Shown piece after piece: positions 45,821 to 55,686 of a stretch of DNA of 64,000 nt; the stretch's first letter is position 1; the number at the start of each line of letters is the position of its first letter. The translations under genes and the position numbers were made by a program. Location of the stretch: contig CAWUUH010000014.1 of NCBI GenBank assembly GCA_963925735.1, positions 53,774 through 117,773 of the forward strand. Direction: 5' to 3'. Under the pieces are notes generated by a model that searched no databases, was not told the origin of the DNA, and saw only the letters and a program-made list of their open reading frames with translations. The stretch is from UBA4582 sp013204195 (GTDB lineage: Bacteria; Pseudomonadota; Gammaproteobacteria; Pseudomonadales; Azotimanducaceae).

Positions 45821-46096
45821 TTAGCTATTTACAGCATCTTTTAAAGCTTTACCCGCTTTGAAAGCAGGCACTTTGGCAGCAGAGATTTGAATCTCAGCAC
45901 CAGTTTGTGGATTACGACCAGTACGCGCTGCACGATCACGAACCGTAAATGTACCAAATCCAACCAGTACCACTGACTCACCGGATTTAAGTGCACCAGT
46001 GACAGAATCTATCATTGAATCCAAGGCTCTGCCTGCTGCAGCTTTAGTAATGTCGGCGGAAGCCGCAATGTTTTCGATCAGCTCTTGTTTATTCAC
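45821..46096 (-). CDS. hupB: DNA-binding protein HU-beta
   Basis: A 91-residue nucleoid protein. MNKQELIENIAASADITKAAAGRALDSM is the helical dimer part, GFGTFTVRDRAARTGRNPQTG carries the DNA-binding beta arm (near residues 46-66), and the C terminus is KVPAFKAGKALKDAV. It has its own sigma-70 promoter and terminator, so it can be expressed strongly and alone. Downstream of lon, as in E. coli. Confidence 0.98.
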   Translation of the reverse strand: MNKQELIENIAASADITKAAAGRALDSMIDSVTGALKSGESVVLVGFGTFTVRDRAARTGRNPQTGAEIQISAAKVPAFKAGKALKDAVNS

Positions 46097-46193
46097 TCTC
46101 TACCCCTGTTTGGTTGAAGGACTTTATCTGGTCGGTTACGAATAATGCTACAGCTAATGACCAACTGGCTGCGTTTCTTTAAATCTGGATAAC

Positions 46194-46223
46194 GTTATAC
46201 CAACTAGCCAAAATGACTGTCAA
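46194..46223 (-). promoter_or_regulatory. Sigma-70 promoter of hupB
   Basis: On the minus strand, a consensus TTGACA (46223-46218) is followed after 18 nt by TATAAC (46199-46194), about 98 nt upstream of the hupB ATG and between the lon stop and hupB. Confidence 0.7.
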
Positions 46224-46233
46224 GGCAAATGTC

Positions 46234-48642
46234 CTAATGTGCACTGATTCTCTGGTTTACATCCGATTCCGACCCTGCTTCCGCCTCATTTTCAATCATC
46301 TCAGGAATAGGTTCAGGCATCCGCGCCAATGCCAAAAGCAACACCTCATCGATCCACTTAACCGGTTTAATGTCAAGATCACGCTTGATGTTGTCTGGTA
46401 TCTCTTTCAAATCACGCTTATTCTCATCGGGGATCAAAACCGTTTTAATGCCACCACGATGAGCCGCAAGTAACTTTTCTTTCAACCCGCCAATCGGCAA
46501 GACTTGACCTCGCAGTGTAATCTCACCGGTCATGGCAACGTCAGCACGAGCAGGTATGCCGGTCAGCACAGAGACCAATGCCGTGCATAGCGCGATACCT
46601 GCGCTCGGGCCATCTTTCGGTGTCGCCCCTTCTGGCATATGGACGTGCAAGTCGTATTTTTCATGAAAATCGGCCGATATACCCAATGCGGCTGCTCGAC
46701 TTCGCACCACCGTCATCGCAGCCTGAATAGACTCCTGCATAACATCACCCAACGACCCCGTCTTCGTCATCACGCCCTTACCAGGCATTACTGCGGCCTC
46801 AATGGTCAGCAACTCACCGCCGACACTGGTAACCGCCAAACCAGTCACTTGGCCAATCTGGTCCGCTTCTTCCGCTTTGCCATAGCTAAACTTTTTAACC
46901 CCCGAATATTGCTCTAGTTCACCACAGCCAATGATCAATTGCTCGGCCTGTTCGCCAGCACCATCAAGGTCGCGGGCTTTGACGACCTTTCGACACAACT
47001 TGGCAATCTCACGCTCTAGACCCCGCACACCCGCCTCACGAGTATAATAACGAATGAGGTCCCGAACGGCTTCTTCCTTGATCTCTAATTCACTTTCTTT
47101 TAGCCCGTTGTTGGCTAGCTGCTTACGCACTAGGTAACGCATGGCGATATTAAGTTTCTCATCCTCGGTGTAACCCGGGATACGAATCACTTCCATACGA
47201 TCTAGCAGTGGTGCGGGAATATTCATGGTGTTGGAGGTGCAAATGAACATGACCTCAGACAGGTCATAGTCAACCTCAAGATAATGATCATTAAAAGAGT
47301 TGTTCTGTTCCGGGTCCAGAACCTCCAGCAAGGCTGACGCCGGGTCACCGCGATGGTCCTGTCCCATCTTGTCAATCTCGTCGAACAGAAACAACGGATT
47401 ACGCGTTCCGCTCTTCGATAGCTTCTGAACGATTTTTCCTGGCATCGAACCGATATAGGTTCTTCGGTGACCACGAATCTCAGCCTCATCGCGCACACCA
47501 CCCACAGCCATTCGCACAAATTTGCGATTCGTCGCCCGGGCAATAGACTCGCCTAGCGAGGTTTTTCCAACGCCAGGCGGGCCCACTAGGCACAACACGG
47601 GACCCTTTATCTTGCGAACACGACGTTGTACTGCGAGATATTCGAGGATACGGTCCTTAACCTCTTCAAGTCCGTAATGATCGGCATTCAGCACTGCCTC
47701 AGCCTCAGCAATATCTGTTCTGACCTTGGAGCGCTTCTTCCAGGGCACACCAAGCATCCAGTCGATATAGCTGCGAACGACGGTAGCCTCGGCCGACATC
47801 GGCGACATCATTTTGAGCTTGCCGAGTTCAGCCGTGGTCTTGTCACGCGCCTCCTTTGGCATACCTGACGCCAGCAGTCGCTTTTGAATTTCATCTAATT
47901 CATTGGGCACGTCATCCATGTCGCCAAGTTCTTTCTGGATCGCCTTCATTTGCTCGTTAAGATAGTACTCGCGCTGACTCTTTTCCATCTGCTTTTTAAC
48001 CCGGCCGCGAACCCGCTTCTCGACGCCGAACAGGTCTATTTCCGCTTCCAGCAGTTTCATCATATGCTCGACGCGTTCCGCAAGACTCGTCATCTCCAGA
48101 ATATGTTGCTTCTCATCGAGTTTCAGGCTCATTTGCGACGCGATAGTATCTACCAGCCGGCTCGGATCCTCGACACTGGCGAGGGAAGTCATAATTTCTG
48201 GCGGTACCTTTTTACTCAACTGCACATACTGCTCGAACACAGTCATCATCGATCGAACCAGCGCCTCAGCTTCATTAGCATCAATATCGACTTCTTCGAT
48301 CAAGTCGACATCACCAACGAAAAACGTTTCTTCATCTCTGATTTCTGTAATCTTTGCTCGCTGACCACCTTCGACCAAAATCTTGACGGTCTTATCAGGC
48401 AGGCGAATCAACTGCAGTATGGTGGCCACCGTCCCGAATGAATACAGGTCATCTCGACCCGGATTCTCATTCTCAGGAGATCTTTTGGCAACCAGCAGTA
48501 CCTGCTTGTCTTTGTCATTGATCTGCGCGTGATCGAGGGCGCGAATGGACTTTTCAGTACCGATAAAAAGCGGTTGAACACCGTGGGGATATACCACCAT
48601 GTCGCGTAACGTGACGACGGGGATATTTTTCATGCTGGCCAT
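46234..48642 (-). CDS. lon: ATP-dependent protease Lon
   Basis: An 802-residue AAA+ serine protease. The N-terminal substrate domain starts at VVTLRDMVVYPHGVQPLFIG; Walker A GPPGVGKTSL is near residue 358 and Walker B FLFDEIDKMG near 420. The protease domain has the catalytic Ser in PKDGPSAGI (near residue 680) and the Lys in GGLKEKLLAAHRGG (near 722). The ATG has GGAGAG upstream. It degrades damaged and regulatory proteins such as SulA in E. coli. Confidence 0.98.
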   Translation of the reverse strand: MASMKNIPVVTLRDMVVYPHGVQPLFIGTEKSIRALDHAQINDKDKQVLLVAKRSPENENPGRDDLYSFGTVATILQLIRLPDKTVKILVEGGQRAKITEIRDEETFFVGDVDLIEEVDIDANEAEALVRSMMTVFEQYVQLSKKVPPEIMTSLASVEDPSRLVDTIASQMSLKLDEKQHILEMTSLAERVEHMMKLLEAEIDLFGVEKRVRGRVKKQMEKSQREYYLNEQMKAIQKELGDMDDVPNELDEIQKRLLASGMPKEARDKTTAELGKLKMMSPMSAEATVVRSYIDWMLGVPWKKRSKVRTDIAEAEAVLNADHYGLEEVKDRILEYLAVQRRVRKIKGPVLCLVGPPGVGKTSLGESIARATNRKFVRMAVGGVRDEAEIRGHRRTYIGSMPGKIVQKLSKSGTRNPLFLFDEIDKMGQDHRGDPASALLEVLDPEQNNSFNDHYLEVDYDLSEVMFICTSNTMNIPAPLLDRMEVIRIPGYTEDEKLNIAMRYLVRKQLANNGLKESELEIKEEAVRDLIRYYTREAGVRGLEREIAKLCRKVVKARDLDGAGEQAEQLIIGCGELEQYSGVKKFSYGKAEEADQIGQVTGLAVTSVGGELLTIEAAVMPGKGVMTKTGSLGDVMQESIQAAMTVVRSRAAALGISADFHEKYDLHVHMPEGATPKDGPSAGIALCTALVSVLTGIPARADVAMTGEITLRGQVLPIGGLKEKLLAAHRGGIKTVLIPDENKRDLKEIPDNIKRDLDIKPVKWIDEVLLLALARMPEPIPEMIENEAEAGSESDVNQRISAH

Positions 48643-48994
48643 AATCTCTCCTGGTCATTAACCGCAACCACGGTCTTTACAACGGTTAACTCGATAAACT
48701 TTGAATTTTTGACCGAGTCGTTCAACGCTAGCCGACGAAGGCGAGTGGCGCTGCAAACGAATACTTACCCGGTTGTTAAATCTGTACCTGGCTCTGAATA
48801 GCAAAGGGCCAAGACCATCTCAACCTTAGAACATTTACCGTAACCATAGCAAACTTCAAACGCTGACCGCGGTAATCCACAAAAAAAAGGGCCAACGGCC
48901 CTTTTTTCAACAGCAACTAAGGCGTCAGCCTTGAGCCGAACTGAGCATGCAGTAAGGGATGTTACTAGCCCCTTAGCCGCTAGATCGCTATCTC
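48643..48994. other. Intergenic region lon-clpX
   Basis: This 352-nt spacer holds the clpX terminator (48881-48907) and presumably the lon promoter, but no convincing -35/-10 pair or sigma-32 site was identified. No gene is seen. Confidence 0.6.
48881..48907 (-). terminator. Terminator of clpX (bidirectional)
   Basis: A run of A, a GGGCC-aac-GGCCC stem and a run of six T. The A and T runs extend the stem to 11 bp and make it work on both strands; the minus strand ends in eight T, as needed for clpX. Confidence 0.88.
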
Positions 48995-50272
48995 TTATTC
49001 AGGCATGGCCTTCTGCTGTTCCTGGTTTTCGTAGATCAAGATTGGCTCAGAGACGCCATTAATGACGTTTTCGTCGATAACCACCTTAGTCACGCCTGTC
49101 ACGGACGGAATCTCATACATGATTTCAAGCAAGACAGACTCGAGAATAGATCGAAGCCCACGGGCGCCGGTCTTGCGCTCCATTGCCTTTTTGGCAATTG
49201 CTTCCAATGCGTCCTCGCGGAAATCAATATCAACGCCTTCCATCTCGAACAGCTTTGAATACTGCTTCGTGTAGGCATTTTTTGGCTCTTTAAGAATCCT
49301 AACCAGTGCCTCGGCGTCCAACTCATCCAGCGTCGCGATCACAGGTAAGCGGCCAACGAACTCAGGAATTAGACCATAACGGACCAAATCTTCAGGTTCA
49401 ACCGAGCGTAAGGTATCGCCTAGGTTCTTCTTGTTCGACTCAGTTGCGACATTAGCGCCAAACCCGATACCACTCTTTGCCGAGCGGTTGGTGATCACTT
49501 TATCTAGGCCCGAGAAGGCACCACCACAGATGAATAGAATATTCGTCGTATCGACCTGCAAAAACTCTTGCTGCGGATGCTTTCGACCACCCTGGGGAGG
49601 TACTGAGGCGACGGTGCCTTCAATCAGCTTCAGTAACGCTTGCTGCACGCCCTCACCGGACACATCGCGAGTGATCGACGGATTGTCAGACTTCCGCGAG
49701 ATCTTATCGATCTCGTCAATGTATACAATGCCGACCTGGGCTTTCTCTACATCATAGTCACACTTCTGCAACAATTTTTGAATGATATTCTCAACGTCTT
49801 CGCCGACATAGCCCGCTTCAGTAAGCGTTGTCGCATCCGCAATGGTAAACGGAACATCCAACAGTCGCGCTAGCGTCTCAGCAAGCAAGGTCTTGCCCAC
49901 CCCTGTAGGCCCGACCAACAAAATATTACTCTTCTGTAATTCGACGTCGTCTTTCTTACCCGAGTAGTTCAATCGCTTGTAGTGATTGTAAACGGCAACA
50001 GACAACACTTTTTTCGCCCAGTGCTGACCAATCACATACTCGTCAAGGATATCTTTGATTTCCTGTGGCGTCGGTAGTTTTTTCTTCTCGCCCTCGTCAC
50101 TAGTTTCCTGTAATTCTTCACGGATGATGTCATTGCATAACTCGACGCACTCATCGCAGACATAAACAGAAGGTCCAGCAATTAATTTGCGTACTTCATG
50201 CTGACTTTTTCCGCAAAAATTACAATGCAGCAATTTACCATCGCCGTTGTTATCGTCGTGATCGTCAGCCAT
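48995..50272 (-). CDS. clpX: ATP-dependent Clp protease ATP-binding subunit ClpX
   Basis: A 425-residue AAA+ unfoldase. The N-terminal C4 zinc-binding domain (LHCNFCGKSQ ... VCDECVELC, residues 15-47), Walker A GPTGVGKTLLAETL near 120, Walker B IVYIDEIDKI near 186, and the ClpP-contact loop IGFGA (near residue 275) are all present. It forms a protease with ClpP, 155 nt upstream. E. coli ClpX is 424 aa. Confidence 0.98.
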   Translation of the reverse strand: MADDHDDNNGDGKLLHCNFCGKSQHEVRKLIAGPSVYVCDECVELCNDIIREELQETSDEGEKKKLPTPQEIKDILDEYVIGQHWAKKVLSVAVYNHYKRLNYSGKKDDVELQKSNILLVGPTGVGKTLLAETLARLLDVPFTIADATTLTEAGYVGEDVENIIQKLLQKCDYDVEKAQVGIVYIDEIDKISRKSDNPSITRDVSGEGVQQALLKLIEGTVASVPPQGGRKHPQQEFLQVDTTNILFICGGAFSGLDKVITNRSAKSGIGFGANVATESNKKNLGDTLRSVEPEDLVRYGLIPEFVGRLPVIATLDELDAEALVRILKEPKNAYTKQYSKLFEMEGVDIDFREDALEAIAKKAMERKTGARGLRSILESVLLEIMYEIPSVTGVTKVVIDENVINGVSEPILIYENQEQQKAMPE

Positions 50273-50427
50273 TAATCCACCTCATTCCAATCTGTTTTGC
50301 GCAATCGAGTGACCAAGGCCCTTAGGCTTGTGGAGGAGGCTAAGGCTCTGCCTAGCCATCTCGATTACGCGATAAATAGTATCTAAATCCTCTACGGATT
50401 TGAACTCTTAAGCTTACCTACTGGCGT

Positions 50428-51069
50428 TTAAACCGACGCCAGCGGTGTGCGCGGTTCTTGCACTTTATCAATTAAGCCATAAGACGCGGCTTGCGCGGCA
50501 GTCATAAAGTTATCACGTTCAGTGTCACTGGCGATTTGCTCAATGGTCTGCCCCGTGTGCAATGCCATGATTTCGTTCAAACGGCCTCGCAAGTACAGTA
50601 TTTCTTTTGCCTGAATCTCAATATCACTGGCTTGGCCCTGGGATCCACCGCTAGGCTGATGGATCATAACCCGCGAGTTAGGCAAACAGTAACGCTTGCC
50701 TTGAGCGCCGCCGGCGAGCAATAACGCGCCCATGCTGGCGGCTTGGCCGATGCACATGGTGCTGACATCACAGTTAATAAACTGCATGGTGTCATAAATC
50801 GCCAGACCCGCGGTCACAGATCCGCCTGGTGAGTTGATGTAAAGTTGAACATCTTTGTCAGCATTTTCGGATTCTGCGTGAAGCAACTGAGCAACCACTA
50901 AATTCGCGACGTTATCGTCAATTGGACCGACAATAAAGATGATCCGCTCTTTCAGGAGCCGAGAGTAGATGTCGTAGGACCGCTCTCCCCTAGCCGTCTG
51001 TTCCAAAACCATGGGTATTAACCCCAGGCTTGTGGTCGTCGAAAGCCGATCGTCAAATATATTGCTCAT
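50428..51069 (-). CDS. clpP: ATP-dependent Clp protease proteolytic subunit ClpP
   Basis: A 213-residue serine peptidase that forms the tetradecameric chamber. The catalytic Ser is in GQAASMGALLLAGG, the His in SRVMIHQPSGG, and the Asp in TERDNFMTA. The ATG has GAGGTG upstream; a GTG two codons earlier is less likely. It lies between tig and clpX as in most gammaproteobacteria. Confidence 0.98.
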   Translation of the reverse strand: MSNIFDDRLSTTTSLGLIPMVLEQTARGERSYDIYSRLLKERIIFIVGPIDDNVANLVVAQLLHAESENADKDVQLYINSPGGSVTAGLAIYDTMQFINCDVSTMCIGQAASMGALLLAGGAQGKRYCLPNSRVMIHQPSGGSQGQASDIEIQAKEILYLRGRLNEIMALHTGQTIEQIASDTERDNFMTAAQAASYGLIDKVQEPRTPLASV

Positions 51070-51302
51070 TCGCACCTCGTAATTTTTCTGGATTGGGTGA
51101 CCGTTAATCTGAATGAAAATTAACCAGTCTGCCGATCACCTGCCATTAATTGAGTAGCGGGTCCTGCTATTCCGACGCAGGCCCTGCTCTGTCTAACCTA
51201 ATATTGCGTCATCCCGCCAAAACTTCAATGCTTAGGCAGTAAAAAAAGTCTTTTTGAGCCCCGCCCATACCCGCATTACTGGCCGGGTTAAGTCTCTATC
51301 GG

Positions 51303-52688
51303 CTAGGCTTTTGACGCATCATTATCAACAGTATCAACAGCATCGGCGGCCTCTGCGGTCGCTTCAGCATCTTCTTCTGGCAGCGGTGCTGGCGTAGGTT
51401 TGATAGCATCATCATAGCCCATGGCCAAGTCACTCACCTTGGCGCCAGCCAAGATAGCATCGATCACTTGATCTTCGAGTACCAGGTTCTGAATTTGGTT
51501 CAGCTGCTGTTCATTCGAGTAATAGTAATTGATAATTTCTTGCGGGTCTTCATAGGAGCTGGACATGGTTTCGATCATGGTCTTGACCCGATCTTGGTCA
51601 ACCTCCAGCTTCTTTTGCTCGACGATGGCGTTAACCATCAAGCCCAACTGAACGCGTTTGGTCGCCTGCGCTGTGAACATCTCAGCCGGCAGTATCGATG
51701 GGTCAATTTTCTGGTTTCCGCCGAATTGTTGAACCGCTTCCTGACGCATACGGTCGACTTCAGAATTGACCAGCGCGCTAGGCACTTCAACGGCATTCGT
51801 CTCTGCAAGGCCGTCCAGGACCTGGTTTTTGACCTTACTTTTGATAGCTGCTGCCAGTTCCTTTTCCATGTTACCAAGGACCTCTAGACGGAAAGTCGTC
51901 AAATCAGCATCTTTGGTACCAAACTTCTCGAAAAACGCGGCGTCTAAGACGGGCAATGTTGGCTCAGCAACCTTATTAATCATCATCTTGAAAGTCGCTT
52001 CTTTACCTGCGAGCTGCGGTGCCTGGTAGCCCTCAGGAAAAGTCACCTGAATGTCCTTGCTCTCACCAGCCTTACAACCCAGCAAACCTTCTTCGAAACC
52101 AGGAATCATGCTGTTACTACCAAGCACGATATCGGAGCCTTCGGCCTTGCCACCCTCAAACGCTTCACCATCGACGAAGCCTTCGAAGTCGACATTAACC
52201 TGGTCGCCGTCTTGGCTGATCCGGTCCACATCGGAGAATTCTTTATGTTGCTCACGCAACGTTTCGATCATCTTATCAATATCGCTTTCTGTCACAGTTG
52301 CTACGGGCCGTTCGACGTTGATCAGCCCAAAGTCAGCGAGTTCAATTTCAGGAAAAACCTCAAATTCTGCGGTAAACTCGAAATCCTTACCTTCCTCCAT
52401 CACAACGTTCTGAATGCTCGGCATGCCAGCAGGTGCCATAGATTGCTTATTGATGGCATCAGCGAATGATGATTGCATCAATTCCGAACTGACCTCCTGA
52501 CGGATACCATCGGCAAACCGACGTCGCACTTCACGCATTGGCACTTTGCCGGGACGAAAGCCCTTGATTCGAGCCTGCCCTGCGGCTTGTTTGAGTTTAG
52601 CTTCGACTTCGCTCTCAAACTTTGCTGCCGGCACGATGATCCGCAAAGCTCGCTTCAGACCTGACGTGGTTTCGAGTGTTACCTGCAT
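51303..52688 (-). CDS. tig: Trigger factor
   Basis: A 461-residue ribosome-associated chaperone and prolyl isomerase. The N-terminal ribosome-binding part contains GFRPGKVPM near residue 47, the FKBP-type domain (about 150-245) contains FEGFVDGEAFEGGKAEG and the C-terminal helical arms follow. A Glu/Ala/Asp-rich tail of about 30 residues is longer than in E. coli (432 aa). The ATG aligns with the family start; a further upstream start would put 19 extra residues before it. Confidence 0.97.
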   Translation of the reverse strand: MQVTLETTSGLKRALRIIVPAAKFESEVEAKLKQAAGQARIKGFRPGKVPMREVRRRFADGIRQEVSSELMQSSFADAINKQSMAPAGMPSIQNVVMEEGKDFEFTAEFEVFPEIELADFGLINVERPVATVTESDIDKMIETLREQHKEFSDVDRISQDGDQVNVDFEGFVDGEAFEGGKAEGSDIVLGSNSMIPGFEEGLLGCKAGESKDIQVTFPEGYQAPQLAGKEATFKMMINKVAEPTLPVLDAAFFEKFGTKDADLTTFRLEVLGNMEKELAAAIKSKVKNQVLDGLAETNAVEVPSALVNSEVDRMRQEAVQQFGGNQKIDPSILPAEMFTAQATKRVQLGLMVNAIVEQKKLEVDQDRVKTMIETMSSSYEDPQEIINYYYSNEQQLNQIQNLVLEDQVIDAILAGAKVSDLAMGYDDAIKPTPAPLPEEDAEATAEAADAVDTVDNDASKA

Positions 52689-52769
52689 GACATACTTACC
52701 TGTTTGATTAATTCTTGACAACTTATAGGGATAGCTAGCGGCCACCCCCTATTCTCAATCTTCAGATCA

Positions 52770-52854
<85 letters not shown>

Positions 52855-53190
52855 CGTGATCTGCCTTACTACCGGTATTACACCAGCACTTCCGATTAAT
52901 AGACCATCCAGAAGGGCCGCGATTATAGACAAATGCTGAAACGATAACAATGCAACGAGCACGTCTTCGTCGCGCGGATGTCAATCTTGGCCCAGCCTGA
53001 CAACAATTGCCTATATTTCGAACAGTTAAGGTTAACCCAAAGCGCATCATCACGCCTACGGGGTAATTGAGCTATTTTAACTACAATTCATATAATTGAT
53101 AACACCCAGACACCGAATCATCAAAACCAATTCAACCCTTCGAGCTTCGCCCAGATCAAAGTCAGCGTGACAGCAACCCAGAACTGAGCC
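52855..53190. other. Intergenic region tRNA-Leu to phnA
   Basis: This 336-nt spacer holds the tRNA-Leu promoter and nothing else that could be recognised. The part next to the zinc protein gene is AT-rich. Confidence 0.6.
52922..52950 (-). promoter_or_regulatory. Promoter of tRNA-Leu
   Basis: On the minus strand, TTGTTA (52950-52945) and a perfect TATAAT (52927-52922) are 17 nt apart. A GC-rich discriminator (CGCGGCCC) follows, as is usual for stringently controlled stable-RNA promoters. Confidence 0.72.
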
Positions 53191-53529
53191 TCACGCCTTT
53201 TTCACAAATTCAGACTTCAGTTTCATGGCACCAATACCGTCGATTTTGCAATCAATGTCGTGATCCCCCACCACTAGGCGAATATTCTTCACACGGGTGC
53301 CCACCTTCACAACCAGCGAGGTTCCCTTAACTTTCAGGTCCTTGATCACAGTTACAGCATCACCATCACTCAAGGCATTGCCGTTCGCATCTATTACCTG
53401 CAATCCAATGTCCACCGCGGCAGGTTCTTGCTGTGACCATTCATGGGCACATTCCGGGCAGACAAACAAATTGCGATCTTCGTAGGTATAAATCGAGCCG
53501 CACTTAGTGCAGCTGGGTAAATCACTCAT
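53191..53529 (-). CDS. PhnA/YjdM family zinc ribbon protein
   Basis: A 112-residue protein of the PhnA (YjdM) family. An N-terminal zinc ribbon (CTKCGS ... FVCPECAHEW, residues 8-29) is followed by the PhnA domain (DANGNALSDGDAVTVIKDLKVKG, VKVGTRVKNIRLV, DHDIDCKIDGIGAMKLKSEFVKKA). Despite the name it is not a proven phosphonoacetate hydrolase, and its role is unknown. Confidence 0.93.
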   Translation of the reverse strand: MSDLPSCTKCGSIYTYEDRNLFVCPECAHEWSQQEPAAVDIGLQVIDANGNALSDGDAVTVIKDLKVKGTSLVVKVGTRVKNIRLVVGDHDIDCKIDGIGAMKLKSEFVKKA

Positions 53530-53608
53530 ACAACTTCCTAAATCATTAACTTTTGATTACACAAAAAAACCACGACCCAACACCCGGCGACTAATAACAA
53601 CGGCCTCG

Positions 53609-54571
53609 CTAACGACCTTCAAACAGACGCCTAGGGTTATCCACAAACAGCATGTGAATATCAGCATCCGTCGCGCCCATTGCCATAAGCTCGGGGATCA
53701 CGTGACGATGCATATACAAATATTGATCGGGATTTGAACGCATAAAGTCATGTTCAGCAGGGATACTGCCATCGGCCTGCTCATTATGAATATGTAGGCA
53801 GATGCAATCATGAGACGGGCACAAACGCTCGCCGTAACCTAGATCCATCAAGCGCTTTAGGGTGACTGTTCGACTATGCGGACTCACCAGTCGGCCTGGA
53901 TAACGATCAAGGCCCAAATAACAACCCTGGGCCAGGATCCATTCAAGGTATTCAATATCGGTCGTATCATTGCTGTGATCGATCTTGACTCTCGTCAGAT
54001 CAACGCCCTCTTCTCGAAAAATCTCGATCTGGCGCCTCGCGACCTGACCGGCAGGATAAGAATGAACCATGATGGGCACACCCGTTTGAACATGAGCGCG
54101 GGCGACAGCACGGGCCATGGTCTCGAGCGCCGGAGTCACACCCTCAGCATCAGCCGCACACTTCAACATACCGGCCTTAACCGTCGTGCCGCGAAAGCCT
54201 TCATTAAGGTCGCGTATAAACTCGTCAGCCATTTGGTTCGCGCCAACCCCCTGCATAAACCGCGGCACATCAAGCCACCAGCCAGTGACATTAATTAGAT
54301 TGATACCCGCTCCAGCGGCGACAGTTTGGAGTAACTCCGGGTCGCGACCCAGGTCAAAGGTTGTCGCATCAAGCAGGGTGTCGATTCCCTGAGCCTTGGC
54401 CCGCTTCAGCGTCGCGATAGCGCGCGCCTCGCGATCAGGACCGAGCAAATCTGGGTAGCTTTTCGATAAGCCACTGGCCGCGACGAGCACATGCTCATGC
54501 ATCAGCGTAAAGCCCAGATCAGCACTATCAATGGGACCTAACACACTGTTGATATAGCTCACGTCACTCAT
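53609..54571 (-). CDS. Phosphotriesterase family metal-dependent hydrolase
   Basis: A 320-residue TIM-barrel amidohydrolase. The HxH metal ligands are in LMHEHVLVAA (near residue 24), the carboxylated-lysine motif in VKAGMLKCAADAEG (near residue 130), His in MVHSYPAGQ and KIDHSNDT, and the metal Asp in CPSHDCICLH. It may hydrolyse a lactone or an ester; the family name does not prove phosphotriesterase activity. It has no close operon partner. Confidence 0.88.
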   Translation of the reverse strand: MSDVSYINSVLGPIDSADLGFTLMHEHVLVAASGLSKSYPDLLGPDREARAIATLKRAKAQGIDTLLDATTFDLGRDPELLQTVAAGAGINLINVTGWWLDVPRFMQGVGANQMADEFIRDLNEGFRGTTVKAGMLKCAADAEGVTPALETMARAVARAHVQTGVPIMVHSYPAGQVARRQIEIFREEGVDLTRVKIDHSNDTTDIEYLEWILAQGCYLGLDRYPGRLVSPHSRTVTLKRLMDLGYGERLCPSHDCICLHIHNEQADGSIPAEHDFMRSNPDQYLYMHRHVIPELMAMGATDADIHMLFVDNPRRLFEGR

Positions 54572-54729
54572 CTCCGGTCAGTTACTTAGAAACTCGACAC
54601 AGTGTACGTTATTGGCCCGGCGGGCGTACAAGCCAATTGATTGAGCTTGCCAGAAACTCTCATGCCAGTGGCATTTATCCGGGCAATCGTGGTTAAGTGG
54701 GATCCCTAACTCATGCCTCAGAGACCGCC

Positions 54730-55671
54730 ATGTACCGACGCCAGCCACCAGCAGGCTTTCTGCTCGGCCTAATACTATTGTCTTTGGTCAGCGCCGCCAG
54801 CTTTGCCCAACAAGCCCCCTACTTGTATGTTCTAGGCGTTGTTCAGGATGCTGGCCATCCACAGATCGGCTGCTATGCCGAACACTGTCAGCCTGGCTGG
54901 CAGGATGCCCGCCTACGCCGTGGTGCGACGGCGCTCGGTCTGATCGACCCGGGCGAAAACAAGACCTACCTGTTTGAAGCCACCCCTAATATGCCGGAGC
55001 AACTTTACCAACTGGCGCAGGAAGCACCACTCGATCGCTATAGCCAAGGCGGGATATTTTTGACCCACGCCCATATTGGTCATTATGCAGGCCTGATGTA
55101 CCTCGGCCAGGAGGCCCTGGGTGCCAGCGGGGTACCCGTTTATGGCATGCCAAAAATGCGCGACTATCTGACGAATAATGGTCCCTGGAGCCAATTGGTG
55201 ACTCAACAGAACATACGCCTGCAACCCATGACCGCAGACACACCGATAACATTAGGCACGATCACTGTGACCCCCTTTCTGGTACCCCATCGAGATGAAT
55301 ATTCTGAAACCGTTGGCTACCGCATCACTGGGCCCAATAAGTCGGCGCTATTTATTCCCGATATTAACAAGTGGTCAGCCTGGAACCGTGACATCACAGA
55401 CCTGGTGCAGACTGTGGATTACGCCCTGGTCGATGCTACCTTTTACGCAGACGGTGAACTACCCGGTCGGGACATGTCAAAAATCCCTCACCCCTTCGCG
55501 GCAGAAACTATGGCGCTGTTTAAAGACCTGGCACTGGAACAGCGCCAGAAGATCTGGTTTATCCATATGAATCATACAAATCCGCTGCTCAACCCTGCCA
55601 GCGCGGCGAGCATAAAGGTGCGCGCCAATGGGTTCAATATCGCGCAGGAAGGAATCCGGCTACCGCTGTAA
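54730..55671 (+). CDS. Secreted PqqB-like metallo-beta-lactamase fold hydrolase
   Basis: A 313-residue protein with a Sec signal peptide (hydrophobic run at residues 10-26, cleavage near ASFA-QQ). The mature part resembles PqqB: YVLGVVQDAGHPQIGC, the metal motif FLTHAHIGHYAGL (near residue 110), the FLVPHRDEYSETVGY segment near 188 and DATFYADGELP. The second-metal Asp of the canonical HxHxDH is a Gly here (HAHIGH). Unlike PqqB it is exported and there are no other pqq genes here. The substrate is unknown. The ATG is chosen over a GTG 33 nt earlier. Confidence 0.83.
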   Translation: MYRRQPPAGFLLGLILLSLVSAASFAQQAPYLYVLGVVQDAGHPQIGCYAEHCQPGWQDARLRRGATALGLIDPGENKTYLFEATPNMPEQLYQLAQEAPLDRYSQGGIFLTHAHIGHYAGLMYLGQEALGASGVPVYGMPKMRDYLTNNGPWSQLVTQQNIRLQPMTADTPITLGTITVTPFLVPHRDEYSETVGYRITGPNKSALFIPDINKWSAWNRDITDLVQTVDYALVDATFYADGELPGRDMSKIPHPFAAETMALFKDLALEQRQKIWFIHMNHTNPLLNPASAASIKVRANGFNIAQEGIRLPL

Positions 55672-55686
55672 CCCGCTCGCTGGGGG

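Noticed and set aside
48643..48780. Sigma-32 promoter of lon
   Set aside because: No pair close enough to CTTGAAA / CCCCAT at a proper spacing was found.
52473..52745. Longer N terminus for trigger factor
   Set aside because: The family start is at 52688; the upstream residues have no similarity and the ATG at 52688 has an AGGT-type ribosome site.
54913..55252. Minus-strand open frames within the PqqB-like gene
   Set aside because: They are antisense shadows of a well-supported gene and have no ribosome sites.
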